Assembly: GCA_036877525.1 (NCBI GenBank)
Contig: JAZGTH010000040.1
Coordinates: 1,798,001-1,862,000, forward strand
Reading direction: 5' to 3'
Source of the DNA: Chromobotia macracanthus
Taxonomy: Eukaryota > Chordata > Actinopteri > Cypriniformes > Botiidae
DNA: 64,000 nt
Made by a program: the position numbers and the translations under genes. Below the pieces are notes generated by a model. The model was not told where the DNA came from. It saw only the letters and a list, made by a program, of their open reading frames with translations, and ran no database searches. Position 1 is the first letter of the stretch; each line of letters starts with the position of its first letter. Shown piece after piece: positions 12,835 to 54,500 of this stretch.

Positions 12835-12840
12835 TTTATT
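12835..12840 (-). terminator. synrg: Possible synrg polyadenylation signal
   Basis: AATAAA on the minus strand, 468 bases below the synrg stop codon. It is one of several candidates and is listed with low certainty. Confidence 0.25.
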
Positions 12841-13307
12841 GTTTTTGTTCATGGATTTTATATTACATAAAAACCATAAGTATGATTTTAATAACACATG
12901 CAGAACAACTCAGTAGTATTTCCTTCATATAGTAGATAAATCAACAGCAAATAATCAAATCCAGCCAGACACAAATACACATTCAAAATGACAATCAAAT
13001 CAGATCCAAAAAGACAAAGTAGAGAACAAAGATATTTTACTCCATGTACAATATTTAAATTATTTCTCTGCAGTGCAGTATACACTGTAATATATTTGAA
13101 GTTCCTACAAAAACTGGCAGATCTTAGACACCCCCAATTCAAGTTGCAAGAGCTGTACCGATTCAAAGGCAAACAGCAATAATCAAACAGAAATAATCAG
13201 TTACAGAAGTGACAGAACTTTAAATAACTCCCATGATGCTCAAAAAGACTGTGGCTCAAGGTTCGAGACTGGGCCCATTTTTGTTGCTCCCCCACAGCAT
13301 CAGGGTT

Positions 13308-42781
<29,474 letters not shown>

Positions 42782-42870
42782 CTTAAACAGCTCAATGAAG
42801 TGACGTCATCGGAGAGAAAAGACATGCGCCACTTCCGAGGTCACGTCAGATGCGTTCATGACGTCATCAT
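42782..42870 (-). promoter_or_regulatory. synrg: synrg core promoter with two perfect CRE sites and an ETS site
   Basis: TGACGTCA occurs exactly at 42801-42808 and 42859-42866, with a related TCACGTCA at 42841-42848. CACTTCCG (42830-42837, CGGAAGTG on the minus strand) is an ETS/GABP-type site. All lie within 90 bases of the start codon. These motifs are known for CREB/ATF and ETS factors and are common in housekeeping promoters; use here is inferred. Confidence 0.65.
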
Positions 42871-44238
42871 GTGTCATTGAGGACAAGTTTGTTAACCAAA
42901 ATAAATAAATAAAATTCGACACATTGGATTACAGTACATTATATACATGTATGCTACTTCTAACTTAAAGCGTGCTCATGAGATGAAATAATTAAAATAA
43001 ATGTTATATTTACTGCCTATTTTAAACGTTATACATATTTTAATTATTAAGAAGAACATTATAAATAAGACTAATACTTTTATGTACTGCTCGTACATGT
43101 CACTGTTTTGGAAAACTTGCCAGTTTTAGCATATTGTTTAGTTCCACTCTCAGCGCTCGTTAAAGTTCCCATTTTCAACAGGAGATGGCGATATTGTAAT
43201 GATTTGAAAAATGTAAAAAATAAGGTGACTGTGTCCACCAGCTGTATAAAGTTAACAAAGTAATAAGATGGAACAGCTCGTTTTTCATTCTCACAGTCTT
43301 TCACAGTTGAGTTAGAGTTTGCATAAATGTGGGACTTAATTTAGCACTGTTTATTTAACTGCTAAAATCCAGATGCATCTATTACTTAGCTGTAAAGATT
43401 CTATACAAGAGCCTTTAGGCTTTGTACACTCTTGGTCATTGTTTGTTCATTATTTCTTAGCAAAGAAACTGCAGTGTAGCCAAAGTCTTTGGGAAGAAAT
43501 AGGATTCTACCCAAATAAATGGGTAATGCTGTAATTGCACAATGACTTGTACAGGTGAAATATTTAAAGCTGTAGTTTTATAAGTAGGTTATATATGTTA
43601 GTACAGTTAGATTGTAAAAGACTGATAATGTAATGAGGGAAGAAAACACACACATCCTCACATTAAAAGAAACTGTGACAAAAAGGAATGTGTCATGAGT
43701 TTGGATGTATTATTATACTGGACAAGATTGATATTTCTCTCCTAGCCAAGCCTATTCAGATCCCTGAATGGCTACCTTACATAACCATTAGGATCCATTC
43801 AGGAGCTGTGAGGGACACTGTTTCCCCACTGAGAACAGTAGGTTTAGCTTGAGGCCAGCTGATGTGAATGCAGGCTGGTTCCAACTGAACATTAACCCAC
43901 ATCTGACTCAGAGCATCTCACCAATCACCATAAATCACTGTATTCCTCACTAGCCTCCACGACAGCATGAGCGTGGCGACTGCTATTTGTCAAGATTCCC
44001 CTTTTACAGTACCACAAATGAAAAATAAAGTCATTTGGACACAAAGCCCGAATGGATCCTTTCACATTCTAGCATCCGCTCTGTGGGTCTGTGTCGATTA
44101 ATAAACTACCAAGGGATCACAGAAGCAGCACTGATAAATGTCTTTGCGAAAAAAGTCTGTGTATGTACAGTAGACCAATTTCTCATCTGTGAGGATGACC
44201 AGCGAGCCTGCAGAACATCCCCTGATTGATGCGGACCA

Positions 44239-44271
44239 ATGAGTGATTAATAATGACTATTAATCACTCAT
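44239..44271. repeat. Perfect 14-bp inverted repeat with 5-base loop
   Basis: ATGAGTGATTAATA at 44239-44252 and TATTAATCACTCAT at 44258-44271 are exact inverted copies with ATGAC between. Each arm contains GATTAAT, a homeodomain-type core. Confidence 0.9.
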
Positions 44272-45490
44272 AATAATAATAAAATAATAATTTTTATTCC
44301 TTTGTACTGCCCCTGATTTTAAGCCTACCTGCTGCTGTCAGATTGTGAAGCTTTTCATGGTTTGTTTTGCTATTGGTATGTTTTGGCATTACTTCTGAAA
44401 TTCATGAGCTGTGTGAATTCACTTTTTTTAAGTTGTTATTACCCTTTATTTCCTTTATTATAAAGTACAGTGAAACTTGTGTAATAAATTATGTTTTCAT
44501 ATTATATACATTTCCCTTAAATATGGCAAATAATTATTATGGCAATTATATACATAAATTAATTATTAAAAATAATTCATTTGAAAGTACAAAAATAGGG
44601 TAAATAAAAATGTAGGGTAAAATAAAAACATTATGAACTGTCAAACTTCAAAGGACAATTTTGATCTCAGTTTGAAACAGTGTTACCAATTAGCCCTGGC
44701 AGTGATTGGCCTCCTGACCTCTGGCCCCTGCTGGGTTCTTTTGCCCATTAAAACCCTTTGGGGCTCTGCTGGGGTTGATGTAGTGCCCATTCTCTTCTGA
44801 CCACTAAACACACAGCCACATTCAGTTTGTAACTTCCATTTTCTGTCCCTTTGTTCCTTCTCTCTGTTCTCTGCTTGTCCAGCTTGCTCTTGTGTTGACC
44901 TCTGGCTCTTGTATGGAAGATCCAGTCATTCCCTTACAGATATCCTACATAAAACACATAGAAGCATCAAATCTTATGGTCTGCAGAAACATTCTTATGA
45001 TTTAATATCAAATTTAGCATAATTTAATATCAAAAAGTGCAATTGTTTTTACTAAGTAGAACTGGATTATTTGTTTTCAAACATATCCAATACATTGCTA
45101 AAAGTATATAAGATGTACAGTTGCTCTACTGTTCAGGTCAACATTTTTAATATCTATAATACTTTTTAATTAAAAAAAATCACTACACTGAATGAAAACA
45201 GTAATTAACAACAGAATCTGGTGATATTTTAAAAATATTGTACTACTGCCACAAAACACATTACTTAAAACATTGTTAATCTAAAGTAATTTAGCTAGTA
45301 TTAGCACCTTATTGTGTTTTGGCCAATAGGTTTGTTAAAAAACAAGGATTACCGGCCAACATTTACAGCTTGTCTGAGTGTTATTTGAATTGAACTGAAA
45401 CAATGGTTATAATCATTGTTGTTGGCTGCATTGGTAACACAGCACAAATAAGCCTTGCTCCCTCTCTCTCTCTTTCTCTCTCTCTCTTTT

Positions 45491-45706
45491 CAGGGGAGCA
45501 CAGTAAAAGAGACCAGCAGTAAGATCTTTAGTGGCTCCCTGGGAGCAAAATCAAAGGCCTTATTGATAACCAAACAGGGCAACATCCTTGGGTTACAAGT
45601 GTATACCCAGCAGGGCACTCTCTTTCAGAACTCCATGAGTGTCTTTAAGACACATTCAGTGGAAGACAAAAACCCAGAAGAAAGTTTAAAACATACATCA
45701 CAATAA
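45491..45706 (+). other. Unassigned open frame after a splice-acceptor-like tract
   Basis: A long CT-rich tract ending TCTTTTCAG (45485-45493) is followed by an open frame reading GSTVKETSSKIFSGSLGAKS and continuing to a stop at 45706. It has no low-complexity bias, but I do not recognise the protein and see no donor or partner exon. It may be chance. Confidence 0.2.
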
Positions 45707-45893
45707 GTGCAACATAGCCATCTCATCACTGTTCATCAAGCAATAGATAGCTGGTGTGGCTATCTGACAGAACCTTAAATATGCTTCTATGTGTCTGCTC
45801 TTACGCTTCATATAGCAGATATCAAATAATTTGAAAAAAATTATAATTCTACTTAATATATAGTTCTACTAAATCACCTGGTAAAGAGGCGTG

Positions 45894-45940
45894 CTATATA
45901 TATATATATATATATATCTATATATCTGTATATGCTGTAT
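45894..45940. repeat. AT microsatellite
   Basis: Alternating AT run with a few breaks. Confidence 0.85.
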
Positions 45941-48481
45941 ACATTTTTTTATAGAAAGAGGTCTCTGTATTTAAAATATAAATTTTGTATTGAAGATACA
46001 TAACACTGAAGATAGAAGTTCATCATCTAATATTGTCTTCAGGGAGCTGTGTTTTCCCTGCAATCTCTTTGACCCTACAGCAACAATGTTGTTATTCTAA
46101 CTATGTGTCTTAGTTTTGTTTTTATTAACAATACATTGCTCGTCCTCCAAATTTAGTTATACCTTATAAGGGTAATTTTGAAAATTGTTGTTTCAGGCCT
46201 GTAGGAGGAAAACAAATAGCTATAGGGAGGTTTTCTTCCAAACATGCACCCCTTATCCTCTATCACACAGCTGCAAAAACTACAATTCACCCAACATATT
46301 TGAAATATCCAGCATTTTTCCCAAAGTAAAAACATTCCATTCTCATTCCATCCTTTACATGTGTAAACTCTTAACAGTTTGTACACAAGGATCACCGCAG
46401 AGGTGCTGTAAAGGTTTACATTGTCAATGTACAACATCCTCTTCTACTAGAAAAAAACTCATTACCAAACACAGATTATGAGCAAACTCACACACATGCA
46501 ATAAAACACACAGTGTACTTAATGTATGAGTTTCAGTTAATAAGATAACTTATACTGCAAGTGTGTGTCAGTTGAAGAAGAGATTGGTAAAGGGGCACTG
46601 AATGGAAAAATTCCTAACAACCATGTCACAATGAAATTAAACTTTACAAAGAAAAAATAACCGCAAAACTTTAAGAAATGGGAAATAAAGAATAATATTT
46701 AGTTGAGGAAATCTTTTAAGTACTACATTTATTCAGTATACTCTTGACCAGATTATGACCACCATATAAATCAGAAAGACCACCATTTTCAATCTTGGGG
46801 AAACTTTACTTGAAACATTAACTTTATTCATAAGGCATAAATAATGAATTTTAAAAGATTGATTTCATTTTATACAAAAATAGTACAATGTGGAGAAAAT
46901 CACATTTGGTATAAATCCAGCAGAAAACAGCACTGTAACCACAAATCAGCTGGCAGTAAGTTCATAGTCAATATTACAATGACCTTTTGAAAAGTATTTA
47001 ATTCTCAGATGGGACAAAAAAAGCTATATATGTACTAGTTATTTCAGTTTTGTCACACAGTCTAAAAAATGTGTCAGTAAAAAGCAAAACAAAGCAGACA
47101 GTCATAATTTAACATTATTTTACAATGTTTCCTGATAGTTCAGAGTTGCATGAGCTGGTAATACTGTTTGAAACGGCAACTGTCACATTTTCCAACTTTA
47201 AAAAATTCCCACTGACAACAAAGCATTGCTATCACACCATCAGGAGCCATTTCAACAGGAGGCTCTTTTCCACTGCACTATATGGTCCTCACAACCCATG
47301 ACAATATAGGTGTGATTGTAGGTCAATATTTCGATTACAAAGGCACATCATTATTCACAGCCATTATCACAAAGAGTGTATTGTGAATGTATCTGGGGAC
47401 GTTATCTGTTTCTCTGATCGACCACCTCAGTTAATCCAGAATTCCTTGGATGAGGGTTTGTCATGCCATGGAATTTCAGCATCTAAATGCTGGCACAGAA
47501 AAGCGCCAGCATAAGATAATAAATTTTATCTATTTGACATCACCAATGCCAATATTCGATGTTGAAAGCAGTGTCTATTTATAAAAGCTGTCTCTGAGAG
47601 AGATCACTATAGTACATCCAGCCTATTAACTGTATCTTATTTTTTGAGTGTGTTTTAGCATATAGCTCACTTTGTAAGATGTGTTGTCAGTTAAGTTGAA
47701 ATGACAAAAAAAAGACTTGAAAGGCCTAAAAACGCCTGAAAAACTGCGTTCTCTGGCACATTGCATAGTCTTACCCCTCCAAAGATTGTCAAATCTTGAA
47801 TCACAGTTCAACAAGACACATAAACCAACACAAGTGAACTATCAAATATTTACATCCTTCAGACTATTAAAATAATAATGATATAATAATCACTTTTATT
47901 TACATCTAACTATACAGAACATTGTCTATGCATTCATGGAAGACTTGGAATCATGACAATAAAACCAACTAGGTTAGCATCAGCTGATGGTCACTGTATT
48001 TTCTGTTCAAGTTCTTCTCAAGCACAATCAGAAGAAATACATAAACACATATTGTGCTCTTATTCCAGGAACCATCAGAGGAAAGCTACCCTGCCCTCCG
48101 TTAGGTAGCAGGTGCTGTTGAGTTTTCCGATGTGCTATTATATGTGGAGCTTTATTTGACCATGTTATTTCCTTTCCATTTGTTCTTCAAAGATGTACAT
48201 TTTTTCCATCATGCTGGGAAATGCAATACTGTCACAAAAGTTTGTGCTTTAAATGACAGTAGCCTTCATCACACTCGATGAAACAAATCGACCTGACAGT
48301 GTCTGTTTTTGGTCTTCTCACAGCACAGATCTTGGCCTCAACCTCAGTCCCTGGTTTATTGACTAACTTACATCCAGTGCGCCTCTAGCACATTTTGTTA
48401 GTTGCCACAGATACGGGTGTGATGAGGGGGAATGGGAAGGATGCGCTCCTGTTGCTAGGCACTGAGGTCAGGTGCACACGC

Positions 48482-48502
48482 TCACCAGGCCTGCAGTGGA
48501 CA
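48482..48502 (-). CDS. hnf1ba: hnf1b exon 9, last six codons and stop
   Basis: TGT CCA CTG CAG GCC TGG TGA encodes CPLQAW and stop, the same as in human. Acceptor TTTTTGCAG. A tiny exon that no frame search would show. Confidence 0.9.
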   Translation of the reverse strand, partial: CPLQAW

Positions 48503-51500
48503 CTGCAAAAATGGAAGAAATAGGAAAACGTTAAAAAAAAAGGAATCCACAAACAGAGTGTTGAATTTCCTAAGGAGTCAAAGGCATTATCAGCTCTAAA
48601 CCTCTGCCACACCTGACCAAATAAATTCCTCATCTTCCTTTCCCTGTCTACCTTTCTATTGAAACTGATGTTTTTGCATTGTTTGGGCCTTTCTTCTGTT
48701 TCCTTTTATTGAGGGCGAGAGGCAGGTGACCCTGTTGTGACCCACTGGTCGACAAACAGGCTCACCTGATAAAGGTGCCAAGCAGCTGTTCAGACTACAC
48801 TCACTACATTTAGGTCTCTGAGTAAAGGAGAGTTATTTTGTTGGGGTGGGATAGCTTAGCAAACAGGAGGGCTATAAAGAAAGAGTGTGGTTTGTAATGT
48901 CCCCCATAGCAACCATTGCCCATGACTGCACCGCCCACTCCAAATGCAGTGTACTGATAAGAGCCCGGGAGAGCTTAAAAATGCTCTCTTAGGACGGGGG
49001 GTTGAGTAACCACATACCTGAGATATCTGAATGCATTAAATTGAACCAAAGTGTTACATTAAACTATATGGTGAGTTTTAATAACGTCAGACAGATTATC
49101 CCAAATTACAAACAGTTCGATGCAAAAGTTTATAGTAAATAGTCAAATTAACAATCTTGCTAAGTAAAACATGCAGACAGGAGCCATCAGTCCAGTGATG
49201 CAGCAGCGTGGGAAATTGGGCGTGTGAAAGCGGTGACTGCACACTGCATTTCAGGCTAGAGTGGTCAAAGAGCACAGGGCAAAGAGGAAGGGGTGTAATT
49301 ACTGGACACACTCCCGTCCACGGCAGGGGAGCCGAATAAGCATGAGGACTTTGATTAACAATAAAGATTATTTCCTGAGCTTAGTAACTTTCTATGGAGA
49401 TCACAAATTAGATCTCTTAAATGTCTCAACTTTTTCTCAAATGGAGACTTTCTAACTCGTAGTGTATTTTAACTGCATTTTAACAACTGTCTTTTTCTGT
49501 TAACAACTCAGTTTTATTTGTTCTCAATGGATTTTAGGGGAAAGATCAGAGAACAAGTGAATATTTAAATAACAAATAACATTAGGTCCCATGACAAAAA
49601 CGCACAATATTCTCTGAAAGAAAGATAGATTTCATCCATCAAGCTGTGCTCAGGCTGGGATCGCGGGTGACTGATGGTCAGGCTGTTTAAAGGAAATAGG
49701 AATTCTGAGGAGTATCCACATGTTTGACTTGCTTCACTGACTAAGATGTGCAACAATCTCAGCTAAACAAAGACCCTGCAGTGGGTATGCACAGATTCTT
49801 TGCCTTATTAAAAACGTCTGTTTTGAGCTCAGTCCTACTTTAAAACGCCCTATAAACACAGGTTATGCTGAACTTTTAGTGATTAATCACTTATTACTGG
49901 TGTTTGGTCAGGGCACCCAGACTACAAGGAATATTCTGAGATGCATACATCTTAAGCTGCATGTACATTGATGGAATATGTGGCATGCTGTCAGTCTGAG
50001 GGTCTGTTGCTATCCTGAGCTAATGCAGATCTAGAGGGATTGTATGTAAACAGTAGTTACCCAGGAGAGACCCCCCAGTTTCGCCATCCTGTTTACAGGA
50101 GCATCCTAATGTGAGTTAGACAAGTCAAAAACAAAGTAACAATTAGTTAATCAATGCTAGTTGTAAACATTTACTGGGGGAGGCAGAAATGTAGTGTAGA
50201 TCAAAGCTGCACATTACTACTGTGGATGTCTGCCTAGGATATGCTTTGTCTGAGTTTGTCAAATCCATGTGATGACCACCCATTAAGGAAACCAATCAGG
50301 CCTTTTAAAGGAGATCCATGAGATTCTATGTTGTTTAGTGTTATTGATGACTGACCTGTTTGCTGGAGGACATTGAGCTCAGTGTACTAAGGCTGTTGGC
50401 ATCCGTCACCACCATGGCGGAGGGAAATCGAGACGGGTGAGAATACAGGGGTGGCTCTTGCTTGTGTGGGTACACTGTAAAAACACACAAACAGAAGGTC
50501 ACATCAAGAGTCTCCTGCATGCAACATGATAAATGGATCCTGATTAATCAATCTTGATTAGAGATTGATTAATGCTCAATAGAGGAAGTGCACTGACTGT
50601 GTGAGTGTGAGACGGATGCCATGAAGGGCTGCTGGCTCATGTGGCTGGGCGACTGTTGCATGAGCTGCTGATGTGGGCTGTTCAGCTGCTGTGAGAACTG
50701 CACGGGCTGCAGTGCTGCCAAACTGCCTGCAACGCTGTTGATGACGGGTACTGTCTGTGCCTGCGATGTGTTTAAAGCTGGGGGCAAGGTTAATGAGGTG
50801 TCAAGTGGAGATTCCATATATATTACACCAACCAAGCAATCAAAAACTAAACAAAAATCAAAGCAAAACAAGGAACGGTGAGATGGTTGGACACTCACTC
50901 TGTGCAATGGCCATGACTCCAGAGAGGGGCATTATGAGGTTGGGGGTCTGTTGGTGTGCATGGTGGGTTGCGTGGATGTTGGTCAGGGTGCTGACTGGAG
51001 GAAGACCACCTGATACGGAAATCTGAAAGAAAACACACCACTTAGCACAAGAAAAACACATTCATAAGGTGCTTATTGCATTGTGACTAACTGGTCTTTT
51101 CACAATGCAACTGTGCTCTTAATTGTCTAATAAAATGTCTAGAATGCCTCTGTCAGAACTGTAATCTTATCTTAAGAAGGTATTGGAGATTTTGGAGATT
51201 GGGTTTATTTGAACTGAGAGGAGGTCGTGCTCAAACAACCGTCTGTCGGTTCAGATAAGCTGACATCACACTCCCTTCCTCCTGTGTCGACTTCCAACCT
51301 TTCATTGACAAAAGCGCATACTAAAGCCATGATAAATGCAACCTATAGTTCAAACTTCCTCTGTGTCAGTGCAGCATTGGAGCCTTGTCTAAAATTAATG
51401 CACAGAAAATTGTCCTGAAACAAAAAGGTACATGAAGATATCACCCAGGTCAAACAACGGTATTTAGATAGGGCAGAAGGAGGCACTGAATGCTGTTGTT

Positions 51501-54500
51501 ACTCAACATGACATTGAACAAGCAAAACTCCACCTGTCTTTCCATAACGGGACATTTAATCAATATAAACAATCTTTCTTTGTCAGGTTTGTTGGCATAG
51601 CCATGGCCGTGCCCCTTTCTCACTACCAGCATCTAACATTTACTAATTTCAGCCTCTGCGGTGTGCTGTGGGCCAAGGCCTGCTGTCGCCTCTGGTAGTA
51701 GTGCCGGGAAATACAATGCAGTGTTTGTTGGCCCATTTACTGGGTAAAGGTAGTATCTATCAGCCCTGCTTTGTGTTATCTTATCTAAGCTCGAGAGTGC
51801 TCATGTGTACTCACCATCTTGGCGTCAGGTGACAGGAGGCTGTGGCTGGGGTCCAGGGACCCCGGAGAGACCTGCTGTAACACTGACTGGCTGGTCACCA
51901 TGGAGCTGCCACTATGATGATTGATCGTGGTGGATGAACTAACTTCACTGGGACCCTGCTGGCTGTACCTGACACCTGTTGAAGGCAGAGAGAAATCAAG
52001 AAAAAACAGTTAAATCATTGATACTGTTTCTTACTCAAAATGAGATTTGACTGACCTACAAACCATGTCCAGTCTGTATCTGCTGGCTGCAGAGAGGCTA
52101 AAGCAGAACAAAAACATTGGCCCCTGCACCTGTGATACTGGCCCCAGCACTGTCAAGGCCACCTAAATTTGTACGGGAAGTCAATTCTCAACTCTAGAAA
52201 CTCTGCTACATTGACTCTCTGAGTGAAAAAGTTTTATGAGAGAATTTTGGTCTACTCTACCAAACTTTAATCCTAAATATAGATCATTTTCTGTTTGCTG
52301 GTACTCTTGACCCAGCAGAGCTGCAGGAATCCAGCCTGTCTCCTATTGAATGGACATTTGCCAGTTCCAGCCTTCTCTGATATGAACAAGGTAAACATTA
52401 CTCAATTAATGCTAATGTCAAACACCTTTTTCAGTTGGTCCAAAATGGTGTTTATGTGGAGTGTTCATTTTGTACCAAGTAAGATGAATGAAATACATCT
52501 TATTTAAAATTGCCTGATTTTTCTCACAAAAAGTTTAACTGCCACTTTAAAGTAGGCAACACCATACAACCGCTAAATGACTAGAAGGACAGAAATTCAT
52601 GTAACCAATGTAAACACACTGTATTATGTCAAATAAACTTCCCATTCATTAATAAAAAGGCCTGTGTGTTGACAAAAAAATGTTTATTCAATGGTTTACC
52701 CTCAAAGCTTGTTCACAAGCACACCACAACAGTAGTTCTGCTTAATTAAAATGACAGAACTTTGTGCACTAAAACAAGCAATGTATCCCTCTGCCATATT
52801 TCAAAGGGAAAACGTGCCCCCCTCTGCACACCACAGCATTGCCAACTCTCCAAGGCGTCTTGTAAACACCAAGACAGCACAATAAAGCACTCCATCGGGC
52901 CTACAACCCGCACACCACACAATGGACCAGCAACCATAAACAGTCTTTACTTTATAGCCATGCACCCACTAAAAGTGTCAGGGAGAGAACGGGCTATTGT
53001 CTGACTGCATCAGGCATTCACTCTGGCTGCAGGGATCTCCTCTCACGTTCAATCATTCAGGTCTGCGCTGTCTGGGCCATGCTGACCAGCAGGAGGGCTC
53101 TGTTTCTCAGGGAACCAAGAATCAAACTACAACCTCTGAGAGCATGGTATAAAAACCATGTGAAATGGTAAAGAATTTGTTACTGTAAAGTAAATGGATA
53201 AATTAAAGAAATTTTTACATTTATTTTTACATTTATGCATTTGGTAGATGCCTTTATCAAAGGCTACTTATAGTGTTTCAAACTATATGCATTCCCTGGG
53301 AATCAAACCCATGACCATGGTGTTGCTAGTAATATACTTCACTAGTTGAGCTGCAGGAATGCTACGAGCAGGCTAGCGGCTAGTGGTTGACATTTAGGGC
53401 TTTTAGATATGGCTAATGTTGATATCTAAAGAGCAGGGTGGTCAATGGCTGATATTATTACATTTATGCAATCCACAGAGTATTCAGTGTAGAAATTGGC
53501 CATAAATTAAATCATATTGGCTGCTTAAACAGGTCAATATATCACACCAAGTAAGATAATTTCAGTATTTTGTGGTGCATTAACAAAACATTTGACATTT
53601 ATGCATTTAGCAGATGCTTTCATACAGTGACTTAGTGCATTCAAGGTTTACATTTTATAAGTATGCGTGTTCCCTGGGTATCGGGCCAATTTCCTTTGCG
53701 CTGCTAACACACAGATCTATCAAATGAACATTTTATCTAAATGTTTTAAATAAAAACAAAGGATACAAAACATCTTAGCTAAAAAGACAGAGGGTGTTGG
53801 GAAGCTCAAAAGGGGAGTGGTAGCAGTAGATTTCAGCAGGTTTAAAGGGTTCAGCTCTCCCTAGGACACATGTAATATCAAAGCTCCGTTCCTCATCCCT
53901 AGGCAGTGCTCATTATAGCATTGCCGCATATGAGAGGCCTCCTGGGTCTTAGCAGGACGTACACAGCCTTTCAGACCTTCTGTTGCCTACAATAGACCAA
54001 GCAAGTTGAACTCTCCTGTCCTCTGTTGTTACTGTTTGGAGGAGGGACACCTCAACACAGTATTACACATAAAACCTTATTTGTTAAGGAATACATTTTC
54101 TGGAAAAAACAGAGTGACTAGATATACACAGATATACACAAAGATATACATTATTGTCTTAGACAACCACTCCAACATGTTTTGCTTGAAAAGGATCAAA
54201 GAACGTTTAGGCAGGGGTTTACTTTCCCAATGACACCATAACACAAACAAAGGAAAGATCACAGCCAGCCCCCAAAAGCACACATCACCTGACCTTCCAG
54301 CAGTGGTGGGCCTGCCTGCGTGTTATCAACAGGCCAAACCAGAATCAATAAAAACGGTGTCTTTCTCCAATATGACCTGGTAACGACCCCTTTAGAAAAA
54401 CCTCAGTTTCACGTAGCTTCTGAGAGGTGGGGTTAGACTGGGAATCGCCCTCCATACCTCGAACAGAAGCAGCTCATCAGTCCTGTCTGGCCCCAAAAGA

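Larger units (their letters stand above)
11191..13307. other. Tail-to-tail interval between dusp14 and synrg
   Basis: No coding sequence is recognised. On the minus strand this interval must include the synrg 3' UTR. Candidate minus-strand AATAAA signals (TTTATT on plus) are at 12835-12840 and 11731-11736, and which is used cannot be told. It also contains a MITE-like fragment near 12.16-12.38 kb. Confidence 0.45.
42871..48481. other. Interval between synrg and hnf1b
   Basis: In human DDX52 lies here; I see no DEAD-box helicase sequence. On the minus strand the part near 48 kb must hold the hnf1b 3' UTR, but its polyadenylation site cannot be fixed (TTTATT on plus at 48355-48360 is one candidate). 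It also contains a perfect inverted repeat at 44239-44271, an AT microsatellite at 45.9 kb and an unassigned open frame at 45.46-45.71 kb. Confidence 0.5.
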
